DNA from: an uncultured Duncaniella sp.
GTDB lineage: Bacteria > Bacteroidota > Bacteroidia > Bacteroidales > Muribaculaceae
Direction of reading: 5' to 3'
Assembly: GCF_910578445.1 (NCBI RefSeq)
Contig: NZ_CAJTQC010000005.1
Span: 1,642 to 65,641, forward strand
Length of the DNA stretch: 64,000 nucleotides
Positions 26,040 through 35,080 of this stretch are shown piece after piece. A program made the position numbers and the translations under genes. Below the pieces are notes generated by a model. That model saw only the letters and a program-made list of their open reading frames with translations. It did no database searches and was not told the origin of the DNA. How positions within the stretch are numbered: position 1 is the stretch's first letter; each line of letters begins with the position of its first letter.

Positions 26040-26193
26040 TACAAACCGGCATAGGCAATCAAGGTAATCAAAAGATACAGACCGAAGCCATTAACCCTCA
26101 GGAAAACGGAACGCACTCGGAGTGACACCGACTGCAATCCATCTAATATACAACGCAATCATTATTATTTTCAATACTTTAATTAATTTCGTA

Positions 26194-26523
26194 TTACTTA
26201 ACTACTAGGTATGAAAAAGCTGTTTCTACTACTTGCGGCCCTCATCACCACGTTTGCGGTCATGGCTCAGAACCAGACCGTCAACGGCACGGTGACAAGC
26301 GCCGACGGCGAGCCACTGGTTGGCGCGACCGTAATGGGAGTCGGTACTCAGATTGGTGCGGCGACAGATGTCGACGGTAACTTCACCCTGACCCTTCCGG
26401 CCAAAACCAAAAAACTTCAGGTGTCATACGTTGGCATGAACACCAAGGAAGTGAACATCACCCCCGGACAGAAAATGAACATCGTCCTCGACGGAACTAA
26501 CATGCTCGACGAAGTCATCACCG
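26194..26523 (+). repeat. Shared susC 5' cassette, copy 3
   Basis: TTACTTAACTACTAGGT immediately before the ATG is identical to copy 1, and the next ~313 nt differ from copy 1 at only six positions, mostly synonymous. The sequences before the 17-nt motif are unrelated among copies. Confidence 0.85.
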
Positions 26524-29447
26524 TTGCATACGGCACGGCAAAACGTTCGGCATTCACCGGTTCGGCATCCGTGCTTGACGCATCTCAAATCGAAGCGGTA
26601 CAAGTGACAAACCCAATTGATGCACTTAAAGGCAAGGTTTCCGGTGTTCAGCTAAATACAGCATCAGGCCAGCCCGGATCATCTCCAACTGTATTCATCA
26701 GAGGTATATCCTCAATCTCAGCCGGCACATCTCCGCTTATTGTTGTCGATGGGACTCCATATGCAGGAAGCGTTGATAACATTAGTTCACAGGACGTTGA
26801 ATCAATGACAGTGCTTAAGGATGCTGCTTCAGCTGCTCTTTATGGAGCACGTGGTGCTAACGGTGTCATTCTAATTACTACAAAACGTGGTAAAGGAACT
26901 GCTAAAGTTACATTTGATGCCAAATGGGGTCAGAACTCGCGTGGGGTAAAGGACTACGACGTTATTTCGTCACCGGCTGCGTATTATGAAATGTATGGCC
27001 GCGCTCTCGGCAACTTCATCATGGACCCTGTGGCTCAGGGCGGCAATGTCTATGATGCGGCCACGGCGCTCCGTCTTGTCAACGGAAATATCGTTGATCC
27101 TAATCCAAACAACACATTCTCACTCGTTTACAATGTCTATGACGTTCCCAACGGCGAAGGTCTCCTCGTCGACGGTTATAAACTCAATCCCAACGCAAAA
27201 CTTGGCAACAAGGTTACCTATGACGGGATGGAATATCTGCTTAGACCCGACAGCTGGGTAGATGCCGCTTACAGACATGCATTACGTCAGGAATATAATC
27301 TCAGCGTTTCGCAGGCGACTGACAAGCATTCATTCTACGTGTCAGCCAACTATCTCAACAATGAAGGTATCACCGCCAACACAGGCTACGAGCGTTTCAC
27401 AGGCCGTCTATCGGCAGATATTCAGGCCAAACCATGGTTGAAGGTCGGTGCTAACATGAGCTATTCACACTATACCCAGAAGGCTCTTGGCGATGACGGC
27501 AGCTCGGGTTCTGTCGGAAATATCTTTGCAGTTGCAAATCAGCTCGCCCCGATTTATCCTCTCTATGTCCGCGACGGCAACGGCCAGCCCATGTATAATC
27601 AGTATGGCGTGAAGCTTTATGACTATGGCGACGGAATGAACGCAGGTCTCGAACGTCCGTATTTCGCAAATTCCAATCCTATTTCTGACAATATTCTTAA
27701 CGTTGATCAGAACGAGGGCAATACAATGACTGCCACAGGATTTGCAGAAATCCGTTTCCTCCGTGACTTCAAATTCACCACCAACAATACTGTAAACGTC
27801 TTCGAGCAGCGAGGCACTGACGTGACCAATCCCTACTTCGGACAGTATGCAACCTCCAACGGTATAGTGCAGAAAGTCCACGCACGCCGTATCGACTACA
27901 CCTATCAGCAGCTTCTCAACTGGACACGCCAGTTTGGCGAACACAACGTAAACGTGCTTCTCGGCCACGAGAATTACTGGAACAAGTACTATTACCTCAG
28001 CGCATCGCGCAGCAACATGCTCATGCCCGACAATACTGAGCTCGACGGTGCTGTGGTCGACGGCTCTTCATCGTCATATATCAACAACTACAACAGCGAA
28101 GGCTGGTTCGGACGTGTGAACTATGACTATGATAGCAAATATTTCGGAAGCGTGTCATATCGCCGTGACGCATCATCGCGTTTCGATCCAAAGAACCGGT
28201 GGGGTAATTTCTGGTCGCTCTCCGCTGCCTGGATTGTCAATAAGGAATCATGGTTCCAGGCTCCTTGGGTCGACATGTTGAAACTCAAGGCTTCTTACGG
28301 CGAGCAGGGCAACGACAACATAGGTAATTTCCGCTACATGAACATGTATACCATCGCTAACAGCGGCGGCAAGCCAGTAGCACTCCCTGCGACGATGGGC
28401 AACCCGAATATTTCATGGGAAAAGGGTGGCAACTTCAATGCCGGTGTGGACTTTTCGTTGTTTAACGAACGTCTTAACGGTACTATCGAAGGATTTTACC
28501 GCAAAACTTCCGACATGCTCTTCTTCTTCCCGCTCTCCCCGAGCTTCGGTTACACCGGATACTACGACAATATCGGCGACATGGCCAACAAGGGCTTTGA
28601 AATAGACCTCAACGGCGTGATTTTCCGTAACCGCGACATCAACTGGAGCGCAAATCTGAATTTCACATGGTACAAGAACGAGATTACACGTCTGCCTGAA
28701 GAGCGCCGAACCATGACTGTAGACGGTAAGGAAGGTTATTCAAGTGGCAATTTCTATTTCACTGAAGGTTCTTCAATCTATACATACCATATGAAGAAAT
28801 ATGCCGGAGTCGATCAGGAAACAGGTCAGTCCCTATGGTATGTCAACCGCACTGATGCCAACGGTGTGACCACCCGCGAAACCACAACCGATTTCGGTCA
28901 GGCAAGCTACTATCTCTGCGGGAAGGCCCTTCCGTGGGCATACGGAGGCTTTGGAACTTCACTTGAGGCATACGGATTTGATTTTTCAATCAGCTTCGGA
29001 TATCAGCTCGGTGGCAAGGTTATAGATTCAAGCTACGCAAGCCTTATGAGCAGCCCGACAGGCAGCGGACTCGGCTCAGCAATGCACAAAGATCTTTATA
29101 ACGCATGGACTAAAGAAAATCCGAGCTCATCAATTCCACGCTTCCAGTATGGAGATCAGAACAACGGCGGAATCTCAGACCGCTTCCTCACCGATGCGTC
29201 ATATCTTTCGCTCCAGAACATCAACTTCGGCTATACGATTCCCGCGAAAGTCACAAAGAAGATTCAGGTAGACCGTGTACGTTTCTATCTCAGCTGCGAC
29301 AATGTGGCGCTTTGGGCAAAACGTCAGGGACTTGACCCACGTCAGTCACTCACGTTTGATGCGACAAACTCATTCAACGGAGAATCATCTTCTGCCTATT
29401 ATTCGCCCATACGCACAATCTCAGGCGGTATAAATGTAACATTCTAA
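26211..29447 (+). CDS. SusC-family TonB-dependent outer-membrane transporter (pair 3)
   Basis: A 1078-residue SusC-type transporter, very similar overall to SusC 1: both share AKRSAFTGSASVLDAS after the common N-terminus, the NRW/HRWG..WS barrel segments and a GGIN(I/V).F end. It has a signal peptide, a carboxypeptidase-regulatory-like domain (~22-100), a plug (~115-235, LIVVDGTPYAG, LKDAASAALYGARGANGVI) and a barrel. It is followed after 16 nt by its susD. Pairs 1 and 3 look like paralogous duplications flanking the inverted pair 2 and the trp operon. The substrate is unknown. Confidence 0.95.
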   Translation: MKKLFLLLAALITTFAVMAQNQTVNGTVTSADGEPLVGATVMGVGTQIGAATDVDGNFTLTLPAKTKKLQVSYVGMNTKEVNITPGQKMNIVLDGTNMLDEVITVAYGTAKRSAFTGSASVLDASQIEAVQVTNPIDALKGKVSGVQLNTASGQPGSSPTVFIRGISSISAGTSPLIVVDGTPYAGSVDNISSQDVESMTVLKDAASAALYGARGANGVILITTKRGKGTAKVTFDAKWGQNSRGVKDYDVISSPAAYYEMYGRALGNFIMDPVAQGGNVYDAATALRLVNGNIVDPNPNNTFSLVYNVYDVPNGEGLLVDGYKLNPNAKLGNKVTYDGMEYLLRPDSWVDAAYRHALRQEYNLSVSQATDKHSFYVSANYLNNEGITANTGYERFTGRLSADIQAKPWLKVGANMSYSHYTQKALGDDGSSGSVGNIFAVANQLAPIYPLYVRDGNGQPMYNQYGVKLYDYGDGMNAGLERPYFANSNPISDNILNVDQNEGNTMTATGFAEIRFLRDFKFTTNNTVNVFEQRGTDVTNPYFGQYATSNGIVQKVHARRIDYTYQQLLNWTRQFGEHNVNVLLGHENYWNKYYYLSASRSNMLMPDNTELDGAVVDGSSSSYINNYNSEGWFGRVNYDYDSKYFGSVSYRRDASSRFDPKNRWGNFWSLSAAWIVNKESWFQAPWVDMLKLKASYGEQGNDNIGNFRYMNMYTIANSGGKPVALPATMGNPNISWEKGGNFNAGVDFSLFNERLNGTIEGFYRKTSDMLFFFPLSPSFGYTGYYDNIGDMANKGFEIDLNGVIFRNRDINWSANLNFTWYKNEITRLPEERRTMTVDGKEGYSSGNFYFTEGSSIYTYHMKKYAGVDQETGQSLWYVNRTDANGVTTRETTTDFGQASYYLCGKALPWAYGGFGTSLEAYGFDFSISFGYQLGGKVIDSSYASLMSSPTGSGLGSAMHKDLYNAWTKENPSSSIPRFQYGDQNNGGISDRFLTDASYLSLQNINFGYTIPAKVTKKIQVDRVRFYLSCDNVALWAKRQGLDPRQSLTFDATNSFNGESSSAYYSPIRTISGGINVTF

Positions 29448-29463
29448 ATTTGCAGACTTAAAA

Positions 29464-31083
29464 ATGAAAAATATATTAAAATCGACATTCATCGTGGCCC
29501 TGTCGGCAGCCGGCTTTTCGCTCACGGGCTGCATCGACGAAGTGCAACCCACAAGTTCTGTGAGCCAGGGGCAGCTTGACTCCTCGATCAAGGCTGCTGA
29601 ATCAGGCATTTATGCAATGCCCGGATTCATGCCGAATTTCGACACCAGCGGATATTACCCCGGTTCGACATCCCACATCGATTTCGGTTATTCATCGTTC
29701 ATGCATGTCCGCGACTGCATGACCGGTGACATGCCCAAGCCGGCAACCGGCCTTGACCGCTACAGTCTCTGGGGAGAGGCATATGTGACAAGCTCACTGG
29801 CTTATACCCAGCTGATCTGGAACTATTACTACAAGCAGATTCTTTCGACCAACATCGCTGCCGGAGCCTATGATGCCGAGTCGGAAAACCAGACTGCGCG
29901 CGGAGCACGCTCCGTAGCGATGGCTTATCGCGCCATGCTCTATCTTGACCTTGCCCGCTGGTTTGAATTTCTGCCAAACGAAGTAACTTCAAGCATCACT
30001 AACGATGGCAACGACGTGATGAACCTCACCGTTCCCATCGTGACTGAAGCCACAACCGAAGAGGAAGCCCGCAACAATCCGCGTGCCACTCACAAGGCGA
30101 TGTTTGACTTCATACTCTCTGACCTCACCTATGCCGAGCAGAATATCCGGTACTCCACCTTCAATGACCGCACTCTTCCCAACCTCGGCTGTGTTTACGG
30201 TCTTCTCGCACGCCTCTACATGTGGGACGAAAACTATGAGAAAGCTGCCGAGTATGCCGACCTCGCAATTTCGACAAGCGGACGCACTCCTCTGACCCAG
30301 GCCGCCTGGACCGACCCGATGACTGGCTTCAACTCGCTCAACAACACCTCATGGATGTGGGGCATGAAGTTTGAGAAGGAAAACGACGCAGTCATCACCG
30401 GTATCTGTAACTGGACTTCGATGATGAGCCCCGAAGCAAAATATGGCTATGCCGGTGCTGGCGCGTGGCCAATGATTGATGCAAGCATGTATGCGCGCAT
30501 ATCGGACACAGACTTCCGTAAGCTCTCATGGGTGGCTCCTGCCGGAAGTCCTCTCGCCAATAAGGTGTCATACTGCAATCCGTTGATAAGTGGCCGTCCG
30601 CTGGTATCTGTCAAGTTCCGTCCCGGTGAAGGCAATTATATGGAACCGTCGGTTGGCTCTGCCACCGCAGTACCTCTGATGCGAATCGAGGAAATGCACT
30701 TCATCTATGCCGAGGCCACAGCCCACGGCAATGCAGCAGCGGGAAAGGCCGCTATCGAAAATTTCATGACAAATTATCGAGATCCGGAATATAAATGCGA
30801 GGCTACATCGCAGGAGGACATTATTGAAGAAATTGTTTTCCAGAAACGTGTTGAGCTTTGGGGTGAAGGACAATCTCTATTTGACATCAAACGCCTGAAC
30901 TATTCAGTAACCCGCGCATATGCTGGGACTAACTGGCGACAGGATTTCCGCTATAATACAACCGGCCGTCCTGCATGGATGAACATGGTAATCATCCGTT
31001 CAGAAGGTAACAACAACAAAGCCATCCAAGGCTGGAACAATCCTGATTTCGCAGATCTCTACTCTCCAATTACGGGTATCTGA
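29464..31083 (+). CDS. SusD/RagB-family lipoprotein (pair 3)
   Basis: A 539-residue SusD-like lipoprotein with lipobox SLTGC and the mature start IDEVQPTSSVSQGQLDSS. It is a close homologue of SusD 1, with the same DFGYSSFMHVRDCMTGDMP region, EENDAVITGICNWTSMMSPEA and KRVELWGEGQSLFDIKRLN. The shared CNWTSMMSPEA segment suggests that pairs 1 and 3 bind related ligands. A 24-bp perfect hairpin terminates the unit. Confidence 0.95.
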   Translation: MKNILKSTFIVALSAAGFSLTGCIDEVQPTSSVSQGQLDSSIKAAESGIYAMPGFMPNFDTSGYYPGSTSHIDFGYSSFMHVRDCMTGDMPKPATGLDRYSLWGEAYVTSSLAYTQLIWNYYYKQILSTNIAAGAYDAESENQTARGARSVAMAYRAMLYLDLARWFEFLPNEVTSSITNDGNDVMNLTVPIVTEATTEEEARNNPRATHKAMFDFILSDLTYAEQNIRYSTFNDRTLPNLGCVYGLLARLYMWDENYEKAAEYADLAISTSGRTPLTQAAWTDPMTGFNSLNNTSWMWGMKFEKENDAVITGICNWTSMMSPEAKYGYAGAGAWPMIDASMYARISDTDFRKLSWVAPAGSPLANKVSYCNPLISGRPLVSVKFRPGEGNYMEPSVGSATAVPLMRIEEMHFIYAEATAHGNAAAGKAAIENFMTNYRDPEYKCEATSQEDIIEEIVFQKRVELWGEGQSLFDIKRLNYSVTRAYAGTNWRQDFRYNTTGRPAWMNMVIIRSEGNNNKAIQGWNNPDFADLYSPITGI

Positions 31084-31104
31084 CAACACCAATCATAGTT
31101 AATA

Positions 31105-31156
31105 GTACATAGAGGAAAAGAGAGGCATAAAAATGCCTCTCTTTTCCTCTATGTAC
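31105..31156. terminator. Perfect 24-bp terminator after SusC/D operon 3
   Basis: Arms 31105-31128 and 31133-31156 are perfectly complementary over 24 bp around an AAAA loop. The stem starts GTACATAGAGG and contains an A4/T4 stretch internally. It lies 21 nt after susD 3 and before the tadA promoter. Confidence 0.85.
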
Positions 31157-31191
31157 ACCTCGAAGCGACAATGTTGTATCGAGAGGTTGGT

Positions 31192-31222
31192 TTTGTTCAT
31201 TCGATTTTTAGGATTATATTTG
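31192..31222 (+). promoter_or_regulatory. tadA promoter
   Basis: TTTG (31192-31195), a 19-nt spacer and TATATTTG (31215-31222) give a near-perfect Bacteroidota promoter. The predicted start site leaves a leader of only about 8-10 nt before the first tadA ATG. Confidence 0.7.
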
Positions 31223-31236
31223 CAGACACTATCTGA

Positions 31237-31695
31237 ATGAATCCTATGACACAAGCTGAGAAAGACGAAAAATATATGCGCATGGCGCTTGTTGAGGCAC
31301 GCGAGGCAATGGAAAGGGACGAAGTGCCCATAGGGGCGGTCGTCGTGTCGCCGCGCGGGACTGTGGTCGGACGCGGTCACAATCTGACCGAAGCGCTTGT
31401 CGACGTGTCGGCACATGCCGAGATGCAGGCCATCACCGCTGCCGCACAGACCTTGGGAGGAAAATACCTACAGGACTGCACCTTGTATGTCACCGTCGAA
31501 CCGTGTCTGATGTGTGCCGGGGCCATCGGCTGGGCGCAGGTCAGCAGGATTGTCTACGGCGCTGCCGACGACAAGCGCGGTTACCACACGTTCACGTCGA
31601 AATCACCTTTCCATCCGCGCGCCGAGGTTGTCGGAGGTGTTCTGGGTGAAGAATGTGGCGAGCTTATGCGCACATTTTTCAAATCAAAACGTTGA
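31237..31695 (+). CDS. tadA: tRNA-specific adenosine deaminase TadA
   Basis: A 152-residue zinc deaminase that converts A34 to inosine in tRNA-Arg(ACG). The zinc and proton-shuttle motif is His60-Ala-Glu62 (SAHAEMQAI), with the second half VEPCLMCAGAI providing Cys90 and Cys93. RDEVPIGAVVV and the C-terminal SKSPFHPRAEVVGGV are typical of TadA rather than free-base deaminases. A second ATG at 31246 (MTQAEKD) is an alternative start; given the near-leaderless promoter it may be the real one. Confidence 0.93.
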   Translation: MNPMTQAEKDEKYMRMALVEAREAMERDEVPIGAVVVSPRGTVVGRGHNLTEALVDVSAHAEMQAITAAAQTLGGKYLQDCTLYVTVEPCLMCAGAIGWAQVSRIVYGAADDKRGYHTFTSKSPFHPRAEVVGGVLGEECGELMRTFFKSKR

Positions 31696-31734
31696 GTAAG
31701 GAGGGGGTATATAATAATTATCAAAGAGACCCTC

Positions 31735-31829
31735 AGAGGCTGTTTAAAATCACCGAGAGCCTCATGGAGTCTTTTGGGTTAAAATACTACCACTCAAAAT
31801 TAACAATAAATTTTTTTTAACAGCCTCTC
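31735..31829. mobile_element. Possible ~95-bp MITE or IS-end remnant
   Basis: AGAGGCTGTTTAAAA at the left end and the complement of AGAGGCTGTTAAAAA at the right end form terminal inverted repeats of ~15 bp with one or two mismatches, enclosing non-coding DNA. Ends of the GAGGCTGT type occur in several Bacteroidota insertion sequences. No transposase and no clear target duplication are present. The ends can also pair into a hairpin, so a terminator for tadA is the competing reading. Confidence 0.4.
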
Positions 31830-31861
31830 AAATCATTTTACCTAAATTTATACATGTTACG

Positions 31862-32560
31862 ATGAAAAAGCCCAAACTTGTCATATCATCGGGAGCCGGA
31901 ATCTCCGCCGAATCCGGAATCTCGACTTTCCGCGACGCCGACGGCCTTTGGGAAAACTACCCGGTGATGGACGTGTGCAGCGCCGACGGATTCGCACGCA
32001 ACCCCGCCCTCGTCCACCAGTTTTACAACGAGCGCCGAAAAGGACTCGTGAAATGTCGACCCAACGCCGCCCACACCGCACTCGTCGAACTTGAAAAATG
32101 GTATGACGTATATGTAATCACCCAGAACGTCGACAACCTCCATGAACGCGCCGGAAGCTCAAAAATCCTCCACCTCCACGGCGAACTCATGAAAGTAAGG
32201 TCGATGCGCGACGAGACCCGCGTCTACACCCTCGACGAAGAACATCTGGAGACCTCTCCCGACACACGCGACAAATACGGCGACCCGGTGCGCCCCCACA
32301 TAGTTTTCTTTCAGGAAGCCGTCCCCAACATCGAGCGCGCCATCGAGTGGGCACAGGAAGCCGACATATTTGCTGTCATAGGCACATCGCTCGCCGTCTA
32401 TCCCGCCGCAAGCCTCCTTCACTACGTGCGCCCGGGTGTCCCGGTCTATTATATCGACCCCCGACCGGCCTCTGTCCCCGGTAATGTGACGGTCATCGCC
32501 AAACCGGCTACGGTAGGTGTGGCTGAGCTCGTCGAACTGCTGAGGCCGAGCGGAATGTGA
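31862..32560 (+). CDS. Sirtuin-family NAD-dependent protein deacylase, zinc ligands absent
   Basis: A 232-residue Sir2 protein that should use NAD to remove acyl groups from lysines. NAD-binding motifs are present: SSGAGISAESGISTFRD at the start, TQNVDNLHERAG, the catalytic His in LHLHGEL, and IGTSLAVYPAASL. FYNERRKGL contains the Tyr-x-x-Arg pair that favours succinyl/malonyl substrates in class III sirtuins. The region after LHGEL (about residues 110-145) should carry four zinc-binding cysteines but contains none, so the zinc ribbon is replaced by a charged loop. Otherwise length matches bacterial CobB-type proteins. Confidence 0.9.
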   Translation: MKKPKLVISSGAGISAESGISTFRDADGLWENYPVMDVCSADGFARNPALVHQFYNERRKGLVKCRPNAAHTALVELEKWYDVYVITQNVDNLHERAGSSKILHLHGELMKVRSMRDETRVYTLDEEHLETSPDTRDKYGDPVRPHIVFFQEAVPNIERAIEWAQEADIFAVIGTSLAVYPAASLLHYVRPGVPVYYIDPRPASVPGNVTVIAKPATVGVAELVELLRPSGM

Positions 32561-32601
32561 TAAATTGTTAACGATTTACCACATATTTAATAGAAATTGT
32601 T

Positions 32602-32609
32602 TACCTTTG
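32602..32609 (+). promoter_or_regulatory. Putative -7 box for topA
   Basis: TACCTTTG, matching TAnnTTTG, lies ~90 nt before the topA ATG. A TTTA 23 nt upstream is a weak -33 candidate. Confidence 0.45.
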
Positions 32610-32698
32610 CGCTCTGAATCTGGCCGTGTTCCTAACTCCACGGCCTCATCATCAGCATCCGGAGCTTGAGTGCAACGGACGCGCACTTAAATAAGAAT

Positions 32699-35038
32699 AT
32701 GTTGAAAAACCTCGTCATAGTAGAGTCTCCGGCAAAGGCCAAGACTATTGAAAAATTCCTCGGCAAGGACTACAAGGTCATGTCGAGCTATGGTCATATC
32801 CGTGACCTCCGCAAGAAAGACATAAGCATCAAAGTCGACTCTGACTTTCAGCCGGTCTACGAAATCCCGACCGATAAGAAAGCGCTTGTAGCCGAACTTA
32901 AGAAGGCTGCCAAGGAAGCCGAGACCGTATGGCTCGCATCCGATGAGGACCGCGAGGGTGAAGCCATCGCATGGCATCTCTACGAAGTGCTCGGACTCAA
33001 ACCGGAGAACACCAAGCGCATCGTATTCCACGAAATCACTAAAAACGCCATACTCAACGCCATCGAGCAGCCACGCGACATCGACCTCCACCTCGTCGAT
33101 GCCCAGCAGGCGCGCCGTGTGCTTGACCGTCTTGTCGGATTCGAACTGTCGCCGGTATTGTGGAAGAAAATCAAGCCAGCCCTGTCGGCCGGCCGCGTAC
33201 AGTCTGTCGCCGTGCGCCTCATCGTCGACCGCGAGAACGAGATACAGGCATTCAATTCAGAACCCTACTACCGCGTGACGGCTCTTTTCAACATTCCGGG
33301 CGGGACTCTGCTCCGCGCCGAGCTGTCGAAACGTCTGCCCGACGAGCAAAGCGCCCGCGAATTCCTTGAGGCATGCAAGAAATCGATCTATACGGTGACC
33401 GACATCAGCGTGAAACCGCTCAAGAAATCGCCTGCGCCCCCCTTCACCACCTCCACGCTCCAGCAGGAGGCCGGACGCAAGCTCGGATTCACCGTATCGC
33501 AGACCATGATGATAGCCCAGAAGCTCTACGAGGCCGGCCACATCACCTACATGCGTACCGACTCGCTCAATCTCTCGCAGCTCGCCATCAATTCGATTTC
33601 GCAGCTCATCACCCAAGAGCTTGGTGAAAAATATCTCAAGGTGCGCCGTTACCACACCAATGCCAAGGGCGCACAGGAAGCCCACGAGGCCATCCGTCCG
33701 ACCTATATCGACAAGGAGACAATCGACGGAAGCGCACAGGAAAAACGCCTCTACCGTCTCATCCGCCTCCGCACTATGGCCTCACAGATGGCTGACGCCG
33801 AACTCGAAAAGACCACTATCGACATAACTCCCTCCGAACGGCCCGAACATTTCACCGCTTCGGGCGAAGTCATCAAATTCGACGGATTCCTCAAAGTATA
33901 TCTCGAAGGAAACGACGATGACGACAACGGAGAAGACGAAGACGGAACACTGCCTGCACTGAAGACCGGCGAGATTCTCACAGCCGGAAACGTCACCGCG
34001 ACCGAACGTTTCACACTCGCACCTCCGCGCTACACCGAATCGTCGCTTGTAAAAAAGATGGAGGAACTCGGCATCGGCCGTCCGTCGACCTACGCCCCGA
34101 CCATCTCTACAATCCAGCACCGCGAATATATCGTGAAGGGCGAGAAACCCGGCGAAAAGCGCTCGTTCAAGGTAATGACTCTTGCCGACGGAAACATCTC
34201 GTCGAGCACCCGCAGCGAGAACGTCGGAGCTGAAAAGGGCAAGCTTATATCCACCGACACCGGCATAATAGTCAACGAATTTCTCACCCAACATTTCCCC
34301 GACATCCTCGACTATGACTTCACGGCCGACATGGAACAGAAATTCGACCGCATAGCCGAAGGCGAAAGTGACTGGAATCAGGAAATAGCCCGTTTCTACG
34401 GACTCTTTCATCCCGAAGTCGAAAAAGCCAACGAACTGCGCACCGAACACAAAATCGGCGAACGTCTGCTCGGCACTGACCCGACCACCGGTGAACCTGT
34501 ATCCGTCAAAATCGGCCGTTTCGGCCCGATCGTGCAGATAGGGTCAACAGAGTCAAAAGACAAACCGCGCTTTGCCTCACTGCGCAAAGACCAGAGCGTG
34601 TTTGACATACAGCTCGAGGATGCCCTCAAACTGTTCGAACTCCCCCGCGAAGTCGGCGAGTTCGAAGGCAAGCAGGTCATCGCAGCAGTGGGACGTTTCG
34701 GTCCTTATCTGCGCCACGACGGCAAATTCGTGAGCATCCCCAAGGACCTCTCACCCACTTCCATCACCATTGAAGAGGCCGAAGAACTCATCAAGGCCAA
34801 ACGTGAGGCCGACAGCAACAAGGTGATTAAAATCTTCGACGAAGATCCCGAACTGCAGATTCTCAACGGCCGCTACGGTGTCTACATCGCTTATAAGAAA
34901 AGCAACTACAAGATACCCAAATCCGTAGAAAATCCCGCTGACCTCACCATCGAGCAAGTCCGCCAGCTCATCGAAGAGCAGGACAACGCTCCGAAACGCC
35001 CTGCCCGACGCGCCTCAGGCCGGACAAAGAAATCATAA
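32699..35038 (+). CDS. topA: DNA topoisomerase I
   Basis: A 779-residue type IA topoisomerase that relaxes negative supercoils. It begins MLKNLVIVESPAKAKT, the toprim-domain start, with ASDEDREGEAIAWHL further on. The active-site Tyr284 lies in ITYMRTDS, and GRPSTYAPTI is also present. Instead of cysteine zinc fingers, the C-terminus carries three repeats of the type KIGRFGPIVQIG, VGRFGPYLRHDGKFV and NGRYGVYIAYKKSNYKIPK, followed by a basic tail (RRASGRTKKS). A TTG start 11 codons upstream is less likely. RluA-type and DUF1573 genes follow closely and are probably co-transcribed. Confidence 0.96.
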   Translation: MLKNLVIVESPAKAKTIEKFLGKDYKVMSSYGHIRDLRKKDISIKVDSDFQPVYEIPTDKKALVAELKKAAKEAETVWLASDEDREGEAIAWHLYEVLGLKPENTKRIVFHEITKNAILNAIEQPRDIDLHLVDAQQARRVLDRLVGFELSPVLWKKIKPALSAGRVQSVAVRLIVDRENEIQAFNSEPYYRVTALFNIPGGTLLRAELSKRLPDEQSAREFLEACKKSIYTVTDISVKPLKKSPAPPFTTSTLQQEAGRKLGFTVSQTMMIAQKLYEAGHITYMRTDSLNLSQLAINSISQLITQELGEKYLKVRRYHTNAKGAQEAHEAIRPTYIDKETIDGSAQEKRLYRLIRLRTMASQMADAELEKTTIDITPSERPEHFTASGEVIKFDGFLKVYLEGNDDDDNGEDEDGTLPALKTGEILTAGNVTATERFTLAPPRYTESSLVKKMEELGIGRPSTYAPTISTIQHREYIVKGEKPGEKRSFKVMTLADGNISSSTRSENVGAEKGKLISTDTGIIVNEFLTQHFPDILDYDFTADMEQKFDRIAEGESDWNQEIARFYGLFHPEVEKANELRTEHKIGERLLGTDPTTGEPVSVKIGRFGPIVQIGSTESKDKPRFASLRKDQSVFDIQLEDALKLFELPREVGEFEGKQVIAAVGRFGPYLRHDGKFVSIPKDLSPTSITIEEAEELIKAKREADSNKVIKIFDEDPELQILNGRYGVYIAYKKSNYKIPKSVENPADLTIEQVRQLIEEQDNAPKRPARRASGRTKKS

Positions 35039-35080
35039 TCAACAATCAACACGTAAACACCCCACTCTGATATATATAAT

